Shown: positions 28,064 to 37,423, counted from the first letter of the stretch. The stretch is 37,854 nucleotides of DNA from Chitinophagaceae bacterium (GCA_028288405.1 JAQBNS010000145.1:1-37854), one strand, 5' to 3'. Numbers and translations are program-made. The notes: a model not told the origin generated them from the sequence alone.

Positions 28064-29655
28064 TATTTATAAGCCTTTAATATACCCTTCAAATTATCTA
28101 AAGTATCTGCCTCTTCCAACTTCTTGTCTTTTCTCCAATTGAGTATACGAGGGAATCGTACGGCTATACCTGACTTGTGGCGTGAAGATTCGTTGATGCC
28201 TTCGAAACCGATTTCAAATACCAATTGTGGTTTTACTGTTCTCACAGGTCCGAATTTTTCAATCGTGTTTTGTTTGATGTAACGATCGACTTCTCTGATC
28301 TCCGCATCGGTTAACCCGGAATAGGCTTTGGCAAAAGGAATCAGTTTATCGTTTTCCCAAACCGCAAAAGTATAATCGGTATACAACTCCGCTCTGCGTC
28401 CGCTTCCTTTTTGCGCATAGACCAATACCGCGTCAATGCTGAGCGGATCTACTTTCCATTTCCACCAGTCTCCTTTTTTCCTTCCCGTCAGGTAATGCGC
28501 TTGTTTTCGCTTGATCATGAAACCTTCTGCTGCATGTTCTCTGGATTGAAGATGCAAATTTTTTAAATCATCCCATTCATGGAAAGTAAGCAAAGGCGAA
28601 ATTTTAAAAGCTCCTTTGATTTCCGTTTGATCAAACAGTTCTTCCAGGATCTTTCGTCTTTCTTCTTGTGGCTTCTGACGCACATCATGTCCTTCGTATT
28701 CCATCACATCATAAGCGATGAAGGCTACAGGTGCTTCTGTCAGAATTTTCTTTGTTACATTTTTTCTACCGATGCGTGTTTGCAAAATATTGAAGGGAAG
28801 AGGCCGATCGTTTTCATAACAGACAATCTCTCCATCAAGCACGGTACCGGAAGGCAATTGTGTTTTCAGTGATTCGAGTTCAGGAAATTTATCTGTGACC
28901 AATTCCTCTCCACGTGACCAGATGTACAATTCATTATTTCTTACAATCACTTGTGATCTGATACCGTCCCATTTCCATTCGGCAAACCAGTCTTCCGGTT
29001 TTCCCAATCCTTCCAATTTACCTTCCAAACCATAAGCCAGATAAAATGGATAAGGCTTCGATGTAGTATCGGCGCTGTTCTCTCCATAGATCAATTCTTT
29101 GTAAGAAGTAAGGTAAGGATCCCATTGCCCCATGACACGGTGTGAGACGACAGCGGAGCTTAGCTCGCTCACTTCACCGATGGCTCGTACGACCAGCGTT
29201 TGAGAAACACCGATACGAAAACTGCCCATGAGTAATTTATTGAAAACAAAGGTTTCGTAAGTTGACAGTTGTTTCCAGGCGGCGATGATCAATTGTTTTT
29301 TCTCTTCGTCGGTTGCTTTGTTCAGCTGCGTGAAGTAAGCAAACCATTCACTCAATGTTTTTTCAGCCGTAGAAGTATTAGCGGGTAAAATCAAGGAGAT
29401 TGTTTCCGCCAGATCGCCTACGCTGCCGTAACTTTCCCTGAACAGCCACATCGGAATATGAGCTTGTTCAATGGCCCATTCCTGTATTTGTGCGGTCTTG
29501 ATTTTGCGAGGAGGTCGCCGACCGGTGAAGAGCGCGAGGGCCCATAGTTTATCTTCATCCGGTGCAGAAAGGAAATAGGCTTTCAGCAAAGCCACTTTAT
29601 CGTTGGTCTTTGTTGTACGATCGAGTTCGAGGAAGAGGTTCGTAAATCGTTTCAT
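28063..29655 (-). CDS. Ligase-associated ATP-dependent DNA ligase
   Basis: This 530-residue protein has an N-terminal DNA-binding domain, then the nucleotidyltransferase motif KWDGIR with adenylation lysine K228, LDGEIVCY, GFMIKRK and WKWKVDP, and a C-terminal OB-fold region. It seals nicks in duplex DNA using ATP. It is distinct from the NAD-dependent replicative LigA, and the family is linked to an exonuclease, Lhr-type helicase and PdeM, as here. ATG 29655 overlaps the TGA of the upstream exonuclease (ATGA), implying coupled translation. The stop at 28063 abuts the perfect inverted repeat. All core motifs are present, so the enzyme should be active. Confidence 0.94.
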   Translation of the reverse strand: MKRFTNLFLELDRTTKTNDKVALLKAYFLSAPDEDKLWALALFTGRRPPRKIKTAQIQEWAIEQAHIPMWLFRESYGSVGDLAETISLILPANTSTAEKTLSEWFAYFTQLNKATDEEKKQLIIAAWKQLSTYETFVFNKLLMGSFRIGVSQTLVVRAIGEVSELSSAVVSHRVMGQWDPYLTSYKELIYGENSADTTSKPYPFYLAYGLEGKLEGLGKPEDWFAEWKWDGIRSQVIVRNNELYIWSRGEELVTDKFPELESLKTQLPSGTVLDGEIVCYENDRPLPFNILQTRIGRKNVTKKILTEAPVAFIAYDVMEYEGHDVRQKPQEERRKILEELFDQTEIKGAFKISPLLTFHEWDDLKNLHLQSREHAAEGFMIKRKQAHYLTGRKKGDWWKWKVDPLSIDAVLVYAQKGSGRRAELYTDYTFAVWENDKLIPFAKAYSGLTDAEIREVDRYIKQNTIEKFGPVRTVKPQLVFEIGFEGINESSRHKSGIAVRFPRILNWRKDKKLEEADTLDNLKGILKAYK

Positions 29656-30671
29656 GCTTCCGTTGTTTCCGTTAGCGATTCTTCTTCCTCACCGTACATT
29701 GTTTTTACTTCTGCTGATGCGATGCCTCGTTCATTCAGCCATCGCGCAAAGGTATCGGTATAGCCGTGGGTAACATATACTTTTTCTGCACCGGTTGCAT
29801 CAATCGCAGTGTTCAATTCATTCCAGTCGGCATGATCCGATAATACAAATCCTCTGTCGATAGACTTGCGGTTCTTCGCCCCGCGTATCGCCATCCAGCC
29901 GGAACAGTAGCCGGTAGAGTAGGGTTCAAAACGTTTGAGCCAGGGCGTGTTCAACACAGAACCGGTAGCAAAAATCAAGGCGCCCTGAAAGTCATTTTTA
30001 TTAGCATTGTAGACCGGAGGAACATAAGGTAAATCGAAACCGGCATTACGCAATTGTTCGTTGACATTGTAGATCGCACCGTGCGCGAAAACCGGTTGAT
30101 CAAAAGGCTGTAAATTTTTAATGAGTCGCTGCATCTTGCCTAAAGCATAACCCATGAGGATACTGTTCTTGCCTTGCAGTTTATTTTGCAAAACCCAGGC
30201 TTTGATCTCGTCAATGATTTCGTGTTGAGGTTTCCATTTGTAGATCGGCAAACCGAAAGTAGATTCTGTGATGAACGTATGACATTTGACGGCTTCGAAA
30301 GGAGGACAAAACAGATCGTCCTGTAATTTATAATCACCGCTGGCCACCCAGATCTCTCCTTGTTGTTCCACGCGAACCTGCGAAGAACCAATGATATGAC
30401 CGGCAGGATGCAGAGAAAAATTTACCCCGTTGATGGTAAAAGATTCTCCGTATTCAAGGGTTTGCAAAGAAATGTCCGGACCCAGACGCATGCGTAGAAT
30501 GGACTCCGAATCCTTATGTGCCAGGTAATGTTTGCAGCCCCATTTGGCGTGGTCGCTGTGAGCATGTGTAATGATGGCGCGTTCCACCGGTTTCCAGGGG
30601 TCGATGTGAATGTCCGCGGAAGGGCAGTAGATGCTGGAAGCGGTAAAGGTGAGGAGTTCGCTGCGTTTCAT
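29652..30671 (-). CDS. Ligase-associated DNA damage response exonuclease (MBL fold)
   Basis: The product is 339 residues from ATG 30671. It is a metallo-beta-lactamase/beta-CASP-type nuclease with HAHSDH (36-41), HPAGHIIGSS, ASGDYKL, LSDHADW and VTHGYTD, the usual metal-binding order for RNase J/CPSF/Artemis relatives. In this conserved operon it is thought to trim DNA ends before ligation. A TTG at 30728 would add 19 basic residues with no family support, so I reject it. It is the promoter-proximal gene and overlaps the ligase by 4 nt. Confidence 0.92.
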   Translation of the reverse strand: MKRSELLTFTASSIYCPSADIHIDPWKPVERAIITHAHSDHAKWGCKHYLAHKDSESILRMRLGPDISLQTLEYGESFTINGVNFSLHPAGHIIGSSQVRVEQQGEIWVASGDYKLQDDLFCPPFEAVKCHTFITESTFGLPIYKWKPQHEIIDEIKAWVLQNKLQGKNSILMGYALGKMQRLIKNLQPFDQPVFAHGAIYNVNEQLRNAGFDLPYVPPVYNANKNDFQGALIFATGSVLNTPWLKRFEPYSTGYCSGWMAIRGAKNRKSIDRGFVLSDHADWNELNTAIDATGAEKVYVTHGYTDTFARWLNERGIASAEVKTMYGEEEESLTETTEA

Positions 30672-30684
30672 AGCTGTAAGGATA

Positions 30685-30713
30685 CAAAAATGATACCTTC
30701 TAGGCCTTAACAA
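30685..30713 (-). promoter_or_regulatory. Candidate promoter of the DNA-repair operon
   Basis: On the minus strand CATTTTTG (30685-30692) matches 7 of 8 positions of the Bacteroidota -7 box TAnnTTTG. A TTG lies at 30711-30713, 18 bp upstream. The predicted 5' leader is very short, so this is only a candidate. Confidence 0.3.
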
Positions 30714-30740
30714 ACGAGTAGGAGGCAATGTTCAAAAATG

Positions 30741-30778
30741 AAAAAAGGGTTTCAAACTTTCGTTTAAAACCCTTTTTT
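30741..30778 (-). terminator. Intrinsic terminator after tRNA-Arg
   Basis: A 12-bp stem joins 30741-30752 to 30767-30778 (AAAAAAGGGTTT and its complement), extended by AAAC/GTTT pairs to a 4-nt TTTC loop. On the minus strand it ends in a T-run directly downstream of the tRNA and upstream of the repair-operon promoter. Confidence 0.8.
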
Positions 30779-30781
30779 GGA

Positions 30782-30858
30782 TGGTGACCCCGAAGCGATT
30801 CGAACGCTTGACCTACTGCTTAGAAGGCAGTTGCTCTATCCAGCTGAGCTACGGAGTC
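30782..30858 (-). tRNA. tRNA-Arg (anticodon TCT)
   Basis: The 77-nt minus-strand gene folds as a full cloverleaf. The acceptor stem is GACTCCG with CGGGGTC (one G-T pair), followed by discriminator A and an encoded CCA. The anticodon stem ACTGC/GCAGT holds the loop CTTCTAA, whose middle bases TCT read AGA codons. The T-loop is GTTCGAATC. A terminator follows and a good promoter precedes it. The plus-strand open frame over this gene is spurious. Confidence 0.97.
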
Positions 30859-30925
30859 ATTTTCTAGAACATTATCTCCTTGAAAAACAAAGTTTTAACA
30901 AGGACACGTTGCCTAAATGTGGGTG

Positions 30926-30956
30926 CAAATATAGGGAGAAAAGCCCATTCCGCCAA
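30926..30956 (-). promoter_or_regulatory. Bacteroidota-type promoter of tRNA-Arg
   Basis: On the minus strand TATATTTG (30926-30933) is an exact TAnnTTTG -7 box, and TTG at 30954-30956 sits 20 bp upstream as the -33 element. The tRNA begins 67 bp downstream. Confidence 0.6.
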
Positions 30957-31049
30957 CATTTTTCGAAAAATAAGAGAATTATATCCAATGGATTTTAGAG
31001 TACTGCTTATATTGAGATAAATCTTAAATAACTGATCCGAACACTAATC

Positions 31050-31274
31050 ATGGCAAAGATTACTTTTGAAAGTTGGAAACCGGGAATGAAAAAGATTTCT
31101 TTTATAAAGCTGTTACACGAGAAGGCTGAGCTGTCTCTAAAAGAATCGAAAAGCATAAAAGATAGACTTGTTGAGGGGGAGGTGATCGAAATAATTATTT
31201 CAGATCAATGTGTTGCGAGAGAGATTTTTTTTGAAGCACAAAATTTCAATGTAGTAGTTAAATCAGAACTATGA
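31050..31274 (+). CDS. 74-residue protein resembling the ribosomal L7/L12 C-terminal fold
   Basis: ATG 31050 opens a 74-residue acidic/basic protein with no signal peptide. The segment FIKLLHEKAELSLKESKSIK matches the pattern of the L7/L12 C-terminal domain (a helix ending in GLGLKEAKxLV, then a short strand and a second helix). The following VIEIIISDQCVAREIFFEA would supply the strand and helix. Such stand-alone domains occur in Bacteroidota, but I know no assigned role. It is isolated: the tRNA lies upstream on the other strand and about 680 bp of non-coding DNA lies downstream. The gene call rests on a sensible translation and an ATG; the fold assignment is tentative. Confidence 0.55.
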   Translation: MAKITFESWKPGMKKISFIKLLHEKAELSLKESKSIKDRLVEGEVIEIIISDQCVAREIFFEAQNFNVVVKSEL

Positions 31275-31955
31275 GTTCTTTCTTAGATTGAACTTGTGTC
31301 GATACTAATTTTAGTATCTCTAAGATTGGACTATCATTAAGAATTTATTGACTGCGTTAGGGATTGAGCCATTGTTTGAGCTCTCCCGCCTTTACCAAGT
31401 ATTAATAAGTAAACAGACAACCTGGCGGGAAGCGAGTGGCGAAAGCCCGGTCCGAAGGAAACGCCCTATAAATCTATCTATTCAAAGACTTAGCTTTATA
31501 TATATACTTTATAAATCTGAACAAAAATAAATCATAGAGAGCCCATGATTTTTTAACAATTACTTATATAGTAATAGCAGCATTCTATATTTAGCTAAAA
31601 TACAAATATGGGAATCCTACCACAGGATTAGTTCTTTCCCTACCACCAATCGTTTGAGTATATCAAACTAAGTTCCTAGTTTTATGCCTCGATAATAATT
31701 TAAGTGGTGTAACATCACTTCGATTCATCGAATCACCTGGTAATCCACCCCGTCAGCGTGATACAGCACGATAAAGAGCATGTACGAACAGGCTTAAGCT
31801 ATTTAATCATATCTAATTTATTGATCATTAAACCAAGCCATGCACCAACTAGTGATTCTAAATACTACTTATTACATAGACTTAGTGGAATATAACGGAG
31901 CGTTTAGTTCACTATAAAAGAAAAAGCAATTGAAACTTGTCACAAACCGATACCT
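31275..31955. other. 680-bp intergenic region without a convincing gene
   Basis: The region is AT-rich apart from a GC-rich palindromic patch at 31351-31466 (separate entry). The rest holds only short frames lacking starts, including a 63-codon start-less plus-strand frame ending near 31900. A minus-strand stretch at about 31670-31800 reads like protein but is broken by stops. The last 100 bp should contain the SusC promoter, but I see no clear TAnnTTTG box there. Confidence 0.6.
31351..31466. repeat. REP-like GC-rich palindromic element
   Basis: The patch begins with TGCGTTAGGGATTGAG and contains the inverted pair TCCCGCC (31384-31390) and GGCGGGA (31424-31430). It then runs through GCGAAAGCCCGGTCCG. 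It stands out as GC-rich in AT-rich surroundings and looks like the intergenic REP-type elements I recall from Bacteroidota. Only one copy is in this window, so repetition cannot be shown here. Confidence 0.4.
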
Positions 31956-34900
31956 ATGAAAATTACATTTACCTATTACAAAACACTTTTTTTCCTGATC
32001 GCTCTGCTTGCCGGCAGTACAGCGTATTCACAGACCGTGGTGCGGGGAAGAATAAGCGACAGTACATCTACTGAATCGTTGGCGGAAGTTATAGTGAACA
32101 TCAAAGGAGGCACAGACGGTACGACTACCGATAGTACCGGTCATTTTGAATTTACGACGGAACAGACGCCACCTTTTATTTTGCAGATCAACTCATTGGG
32201 TTATAAACCAAAAGAGGTAGAGTTCAACGGACAGCCTATTCAAACAAGCATTGAGTTCGACGGTTCAGAAGTGGAAGAAGTGGTTGTGGTTGGTTACGGT
32301 ACTCAAAAGAAAAAGGACATTACAGGATCCGTATCCTCCGTGTCTAAGGAACAGATGGCGCAGGCTGTAAGTTCTCCGGATCGTTTGATTCAGGGTTCTG
32401 TGTCGGGTGCTCAGGTGACGCAATCCAGTGGTCAACCAGGCTCAGGTGTATCCATACAAATTAGAGGTATCGGTTCATTGAATGGAGGTCAACCTTTATA
32501 TGTCATCGATGGTTTTCCTATCTACAACGATCCGTCTACTATGGATGCAGGGGTGACTTACGGTACATACAATACCAACACTACAGGTGTTGCTCCGCAG
32601 ATCAACCCGATGTCGAGCATTAACCCCTCCGATATAGAATCCATTGACGTGTTGAAAGATGCTTCGTCCACAGCCATCTACGGTTCAAGAGGAGCGAACG
32701 GTGTCATACTTGTTACCACAAAAAAAGGAAGTTATAATAAATCATCCATCAACTTCGACAGTTACATCGGTGTACAGAATGTCATCAAAACAATACCGGT
32801 CATTAATGGTTCTCAATGGGGAGCATTAGCGAATGATGCAGCGGTGAACTCTGGTAAAGCAGCTCCATACACTCAGGCACAAGTAGATGCTTTCGGTGAA
32901 GGTACCAACTGGCAGAGTGAAGCTTTCCGCCAAGCTAAAATTGAAAACTACAACGTGTCCATTTTATCCGGTTCTGAGAAAACCAGAATTGCTATTTCCG
33001 GTAACTACTTCAAACAAAACGGAGTATTGCTCAACACCTGGTTCCGTCGTTATGCAGGTCGTTTCAATATCGAACACGATTACAGTGAAAAATTTAAGAT
33101 AGGTGCTTTTGTTACAGCAAGTAATATCTCTTCACAAGTAGCACCTCAAAACGTTGTGCCTGCTATTCTGGCGATGCCTCCTTCTGTACCGCTTTACAAT
33201 GCAGACGGAACGTATACGGTAAAAAGTCCGTACCAGGCTTCCTACGGAAACCCGATCAACTCTTTGGTGAGTGATATCAATACAACGACGACCAATAGAG
33301 TATTAGCGAATGGTTATGGTGAATATACCATCATACCGGGTTTAACGGCTAAAATATTGGGTGGTATAGATTTGATCGGCAACAAACAAAATGCTTACCT
33401 GCCTTCCACTACATTTGAAGGATCAGGAAGTAGTGGTGTGGCCTCTGTCGGTTCATTGACTTCTAGAAATTGGCTGAATGAAAACACCTTGCATTACGCG
33501 AGAAGAATAGGTGATAAACATGCTTTCGATGTGTTGGGAGGGTTCATGCAACAGTCGTCTTATTCTGAATCATCCATTGCCAATGCGGCAGGTTTTGCTT
33601 CGGATGCTTATACCTATAATAATCTGGGTTCCGGAACCACGCAAGTGACCCCTTCTTCGATCCAGTCAGCCTCTGCATTGCAATCCTTTTTATTAAGAGC
33701 AAACTATTCATACGATGACAAATACCTTTTCACTGTGACGGCTCGTGCAGATGGGTCTTCCCGTTTTGCAAAAGGACATCAATGGGGAACGTTTCCTTCT
33801 GCTGCTATCGGATGGAACGTACACAACGAAGGTTTCTTAAAAGATGTGACACAGATCAGTCAGTTGAAACTTCGTTTCAGTGCAGGTCTTACCGGTAATA
33901 CACAAATTCCTCCTTATTCTTCTTTGTCTCAGATGGGGTATTACCGTTACAATTTTGGTAATACAACCATCGCCGGTTTTGCTCCTTTCACGCAGCAGAA
34001 TAAAAACCTGACTTGGGAAAAGACAACACAATATAACTTAGGTGTTGATGTAGGCTTATTGAAAAACCGCATCATCGTTGTGGCTGATATCTACTACAAA
34101 AAAACAAATAATTTATTGCTCAACGTGACGTTGCCTGCTACAACCGGTTTGTTGAACTACGCGCCAAGTTCGCTTCAGTCTCAAGCCATTGAAAATGCAG
34201 GTTCGATGACCAACAAAGGGATTGAATTAGCCGTGACGACTAAAAACCTGACAGGTAAATTGACCTGGAATACGAGTCTTGTTTTTTCTCATAACGACAA
34301 CAGAGTAACGGCTTTGAATGGAGATAACCAACAGTACATTCCAAACAGTGCATCTCCCTCTATTCTTCAGGTAGGTTATTCAGTAGGTTCTTTCATTGTC
34401 TATGAAACAGACGGTTTGATTCAACCGGGTACTTTACCGGCGAATGCATTGACCCCTGGCGCAGACAAAGGAGTAGGCGCACAACAATACAAGGATCAAA
34501 ACGGCGATGGTAAAATCACCTCTGAAGATAGAATCATCATCAACAATCAGCCTAAGTTCATTGCCGGTTTAACCAATACCTTCGGATACAAAGGATTTGA
34601 TTTAACCATCTTTTTCCAGGGCGTTTACGGCAATAAAATATACAACGCCAATGCGGCTAACCTTGGCCTGGAAACGGGCTATCAAGGCGCTTCTACAGAT
34701 GTGTTGAACCGTTGGACACCGACCAATACCAACACCGATGTTCCAAGAGCTTACCAGGATCCGGCAGCTATTCTTTCCAGCCGTTATATAGAAGACGGAT
34801 CATTCCTACGCTTGAAGAATATTGCATTAGGTTATACCATACCGAAATCAATCGTTTCAAAAGCAAAAATACAAAACCTTCGTGTATATGTGTCTTTGCA

Positions 34901-35042
34901 AAATTACCTGACTTGGACAAAATACACAGGCTTTGATCCGGAAGTAGGGGTGAATGGCCAGAATGCCATGTCTACAGGTGTAGACAACGGTGCTTATCCA
35001 AATTACAAAACAATTTTGGGCGGTTTATCATTCAGCTTCTAA
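31956..35042 (+). CDS. SusC/RagA-family TonB-dependent outer-membrane transporter
   Basis: This 1028-residue protein has a Sec signal ending near TAYSQ (residue 26). A CarboxypepD_reg-like domain follows to about 100, then the SusC signature VVGYGTQKKKDITGSV. The plug domain contains PLYVIDGFPI, SIDVLKDASSTAIYGSRGANGVI, and a long barrel ends in a terminal phenylalanine (GGLSFSF). SusC proteins import glycans or other large nutrients across the outer membrane, powered by TonB, with SusD as the substrate-binding lid. The SusD gene starts 30 bp downstream. There is no extra N-terminal secretin/STN domain, so anti-sigma control is not expected. The linked sulfatase suggests a sulfated substrate. 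Confidence 0.95.
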   Translation: MKITFTYYKTLFFLIALLAGSTAYSQTVVRGRISDSTSTESLAEVIVNIKGGTDGTTTDSTGHFEFTTEQTPPFILQINSLGYKPKEVEFNGQPIQTSIEFDGSEVEEVVVVGYGTQKKKDITGSVSSVSKEQMAQAVSSPDRLIQGSVSGAQVTQSSGQPGSGVSIQIRGIGSLNGGQPLYVIDGFPIYNDPSTMDAGVTYGTYNTNTTGVAPQINPMSSINPSDIESIDVLKDASSTAIYGSRGANGVILVTTKKGSYNKSSINFDSYIGVQNVIKTIPVINGSQWGALANDAAVNSGKAAPYTQAQVDAFGEGTNWQSEAFRQAKIENYNVSILSGSEKTRIAISGNYFKQNGVLLNTWFRRYAGRFNIEHDYSEKFKIGAFVTASNISSQVAPQNVVPAILAMPPSVPLYNADGTYTVKSPYQASYGNPINSLVSDINTTTTNRVLANGYGEYTIIPGLTAKILGGIDLIGNKQNAYLPSTTFEGSGSSGVASVGSLTSRNWLNENTLHYARRIGDKHAFDVLGGFMQQSSYSESSIANAAGFASDAYTYNNLGSGTTQVTPSSIQSASALQSFLLRANYSYDDKYLFTVTARADGSSRFAKGHQWGTFPSAAIGWNVHNEGFLKDVTQISQLKLRFSAGLTGNTQIPPYSSLSQMGYYRYNFGNTTIAGFAPFTQQNKNLTWEKTTQYNLGVDVGLLKNRIIVVADIYYKKTNNLLLNVTLPATTGLLNYAPSSLQSQAIENAGSMTNKGIELAVTTKNLTGKLTWNTSLVFSHNDNRVTALNGDNQQYIPNSASPSILQVGYSVGSFIVYETDGLIQPGTLPANALTPGADKGVGAQQYKDQNGDGKITSEDRIIINNQPKFIAGLTNTFGYKGFDLTIFFQGVYGNKIYNANAANLGLETGYQGASTDVLNRWTPTNTNTDVPRAYQDPAAILSSRYIEDGSFLRLKNIALGYTIPKSIVSKAKIQNLRVYVSLQNYLTWTKYTGFDPEVGVNGQNAMSTGVDNGAYPNYKTILGGLSFSF

Positions 35043-35072
35043 TTTAAAGTGTTCATAATAAATAATACGCTT

Positions 35073-36626
35073 ATGAAAAATTATACTTATTACTACATCT
35101 TCTTCGCCGCTTTAAGTTTGTACTCATGTGCCAAGCTGGAAGAAAAACCTCAGTCGTTTATTCCTGATACTCAGTTTTACAAAACGGAGACAGATGCTAA
35201 ACAAGCTGTAACCTCTTGCTACTTTATGTTGAATTCGGGTGGCGCCTCTACGCCAGGCGGTGCCGTAGCGCAAACGCCTTACAACGTATTGTTTGCAACC
35301 GGTATGGAAATGATGACAGACGACATCAATCCGGGTCCTGGTGCTACCAATCCTGACGTGCGTTCACAGTCTGTTTTGCAGCACAACTCAGCCGGTCTTC
35401 GTGTGTTACAGATCTGGCAGTTCCATTATTCCGGTGTTCGTTTTTGTAATATTGCCATTGATAAAATTCCTCAGATTCCTTTTATCACTGCCAATCTTCC
35501 TTTACAGCAGCGCTACATTGGTGAAGCAAAATTCCTGAGAGCATTGTATTACTTCAACCTGGTTCGTTTGTACGGAGATGTTCCATTGATTTTGCATGAC
35601 CAGGATGTTTATGACGCCGGTTCTTTATTGGTAAGCCGAACTCCTGCAGCGGATGTCTACGCTCAGATCGAGCAGGATTTAACAGATGCGCAAGCAGCTT
35701 TACCTGCTTCGTATTCTGGCGCGGATGTAGGCAGAGCAACGAAAGGAGCAGCGACCGCTTTATTGTCTAAAGTTTATTTGACTCAGCAAAAATGGAGTGA
35801 TGCGGCTACCGCATCAGAATCTATTATTACAGCCGGTACTTATGGTTTGTTCAGCAACTATTCGCAAGTCTTTTTACCGGCTAATAAAAATGGTATAGAA
35901 CATATCTTCTCTGCGCAGTTCAAATCCAATAGTCAGGGACAAGGAAACGGAAATGCGCCAAGAGGTATGCGTTCAGCGGTTCCTGGTTACACGGCCAGTT
36001 ATGCCGATCAATTGGTATACTATAAAAAAGGTGCCGATAATTTTTTCAGCATTTATAAATTATACCAGCCCAACGATCAACGCAAAAAGAAATCATTCAT
36101 TACGAAAATATTGGGTTCCAATAATCAATATTATTCTACATTGAATGCTCCGGGTGATTCAGTTCCTTTCCTGCATAAATATTTTGATCCGGGAGTAGGG
36201 GCTCAGTTATCTGAATCTGCCGCCAACGTTCCGATCATCCGTTACTCAGAAGTTTTACTGATTGCTGCGGAAGCTGAAAATGAAGCCAACGGAGGACCTA
36301 CAGGTCCTGCTTATACTTACGTCAATCAAGTGAGACAAAGGGCAGGCATTCCTGATCTTACACCGGGTCTTGACGTCAACCAGTTTAGAGACTCTGTTTA
36401 TTTAGAAAGAAGATTGGAACTGGTATGGGAATGGCAGCGTTGGTTTGATCTCGTGAGGGAAAAGGGAAATCCATCCACAGGCTTTATTGATGGTACGGGA
36501 GGACTTTTGCTTCCTTCTCTTCAGCTGGTTGGAAAAAATAGTGTGAGTACTAAGCATTACCTCTATCCGATTCCATTACAGGAAATACAATTGAATCCGA
36601 GACTGACTCAAAATTCCGGATGGTAA
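35073..36626 (+). CDS. SusD/RagB-family outer-membrane nutrient-binding lipoprotein
   Basis: I choose ATG 35073 (517 residues) over an in-frame GTG at 35049. It gives a lipoprotein signal with lipobox cysteine C19 (LSLYSC). TPR-type family landmarks follow: GEAKFLRALYYFNLVRLYGD, RATKGAATALLSKVYL, RYSEVLLIAAEAENEANGG and ERRLELVWEWQRWFDLVR. It should bind substrate at the cell surface with the preceding SusC. A hairpin follows the stop. Confidence 0.95.
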   Translation: MKNYTYYYIFFAALSLYSCAKLEEKPQSFIPDTQFYKTETDAKQAVTSCYFMLNSGGASTPGGAVAQTPYNVLFATGMEMMTDDINPGPGATNPDVRSQSVLQHNSAGLRVLQIWQFHYSGVRFCNIAIDKIPQIPFITANLPLQQRYIGEAKFLRALYYFNLVRLYGDVPLILHDQDVYDAGSLLVSRTPAADVYAQIEQDLTDAQAALPASYSGADVGRATKGAATALLSKVYLTQQKWSDAATASESIITAGTYGLFSNYSQVFLPANKNGIEHIFSAQFKSNSQGQGNGNAPRGMRSAVPGYTASYADQLVYYKKGADNFFSIYKLYQPNDQRKKKSFITKILGSNNQYYSTLNAPGDSVPFLHKYFDPGVGAQLSESAANVPIIRYSEVLLIAAEAENEANGGPTGPAYTYVNQVRQRAGIPDLTPGLDVNQFRDSVYLERRLELVWEWQRWFDLVREKGNPSTGFIDGTGGLLLPSLQLVGKNSVSTKHYLYPIPLQEIQLNPRLTQNSGW

Positions 36627-36640
36627 TTCAATCCTAACTT

Positions 36641-36681
36641 ATAAGTCGTAAGTGATGCGCTAAGTATCGCTTACGACTTAT
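36641..36681 (+). terminator. Hairpin after the SusC-SusD pair
   Basis: A 16-bp stem with one G-T pair joins 36641-36656 to 36666-36681 around a 9-nt loop, followed by CTCTTTTG. It sits between SusD and the rhodanese-thioredoxin gene and could end or attenuate transcription there. Confidence 0.55.
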
Positions 36682-36703
36682 CTCTTTTGTAACCCGCTAT
36701 ACT

Positions 36704-37423
36704 ATGAATAAGATAAACGTATCCCTTACACTTTTCATGCTGTTGACTTTTCAACTGATTAGTCAGGCGCAAACTGTTCTTTCTTTTGAAGCGTTTGAAA
36801 CCAAACTTAAACAAGCTTCACCTCAGGCTCAAATACTGGACGCCAGAACGGCAGAAGAATACAAGCTGAATCATTTGATTGGTGCAATCAATGTAAGTGT
36901 TGCGAATGAAACGGAACTTCAACAGCAGATAAACAAGTTGGATAAAACGAAACCTGTTTTTGTCTACTCCATTAATAACGGACGAAGCGCCGCCCTGGCC
37001 AAAAAACTAAAGGCGCAGGAATTCGCTGAAGTATATGACTTGCCGGGTGGTATCAGCCGTTGGATCGGAGAGGGTAAACCTGTTGAAACGACTACAGGAA
37101 AAGGATTGACACTGGATGAATACAAGGAGTTGCTGAAATCGGATCAATTGGTTTTAGTAGATGTACATTCCAAATTTTGCGGTTCATGTAGAAAACTTTC
37201 TCCCATTGTGGATTCTGTAGGCGATGATAAAGCCAATCAGGTAAAAGTTATAAAGATTGAATTGTTTGATAATAAACAACTCGGCGATGCTTTGAATATA
37301 CAATCTATACCTACGCTTATTTTATACAAAGGTGATAAAATCGTTTGGCAAAATAGTGGATTGACGACTAAGACAAAGATTGAAGAAGCCATTCGACAAC
37401 AAATTACTTTAAATGAAAAATAA
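36704..37423 (+). CDS. Secreted rhodanese-thioredoxin fusion with a Ser in place of the rhodanese Cys
   Basis: This 239-residue protein has a Sec signal (cleavage near SQAQT, residue 23). The rhodanese-like domain spans 25-126 (ILDARTAEEY, LPGGISRWIG). Its active-site loop reads SINNGRS, so catalytic cysteine is replaced by S89 and sulfur transfer is not expected. The thioredoxin-like domain spans about 135-235, with CGSC at C159-C162 and cis-proline P203 (SIPTL), so redox activity is plausible in the periplasm. It lies between SusD and a secreted sulfatase. It may bind a sulfur compound, or reduce or isomerise disulfides in the neighbouring secreted proteins; both are inference. Confidence 0.85.
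   Translation: MNKINVSLTLFMLLTFQLISQAQTVLSFEAFETKLKQASPQAQILDARTAEEYKLNHLIGAINVSVANETELQQQINKLDKTKPVFVYSINNGRSAALAKKLKAQEFAEVYDLPGGISRWIGEGKPVETTTGKGLTLDEYKELLKSDQLVLVDVHSKFCGSCRKLSPIVDSVGDDKANQVKVIKIELFDNKQLGDALNIQSIPTLILYKGDKIVWQNSGLTTKTKIEEAIRQQITLNEK

Noticed and set aside
30777-30998. Plus-strand 73-codon ORF
   Set aside because: It lies across the minus-strand tRNA-Arg and its promoter; the translation is an artefact.
31348-31530. Plus-strand 60-codon ORF with TTG start
   Set aside because: It is the translation of the REP-like palindromic patch and its flank, with no family resemblance.
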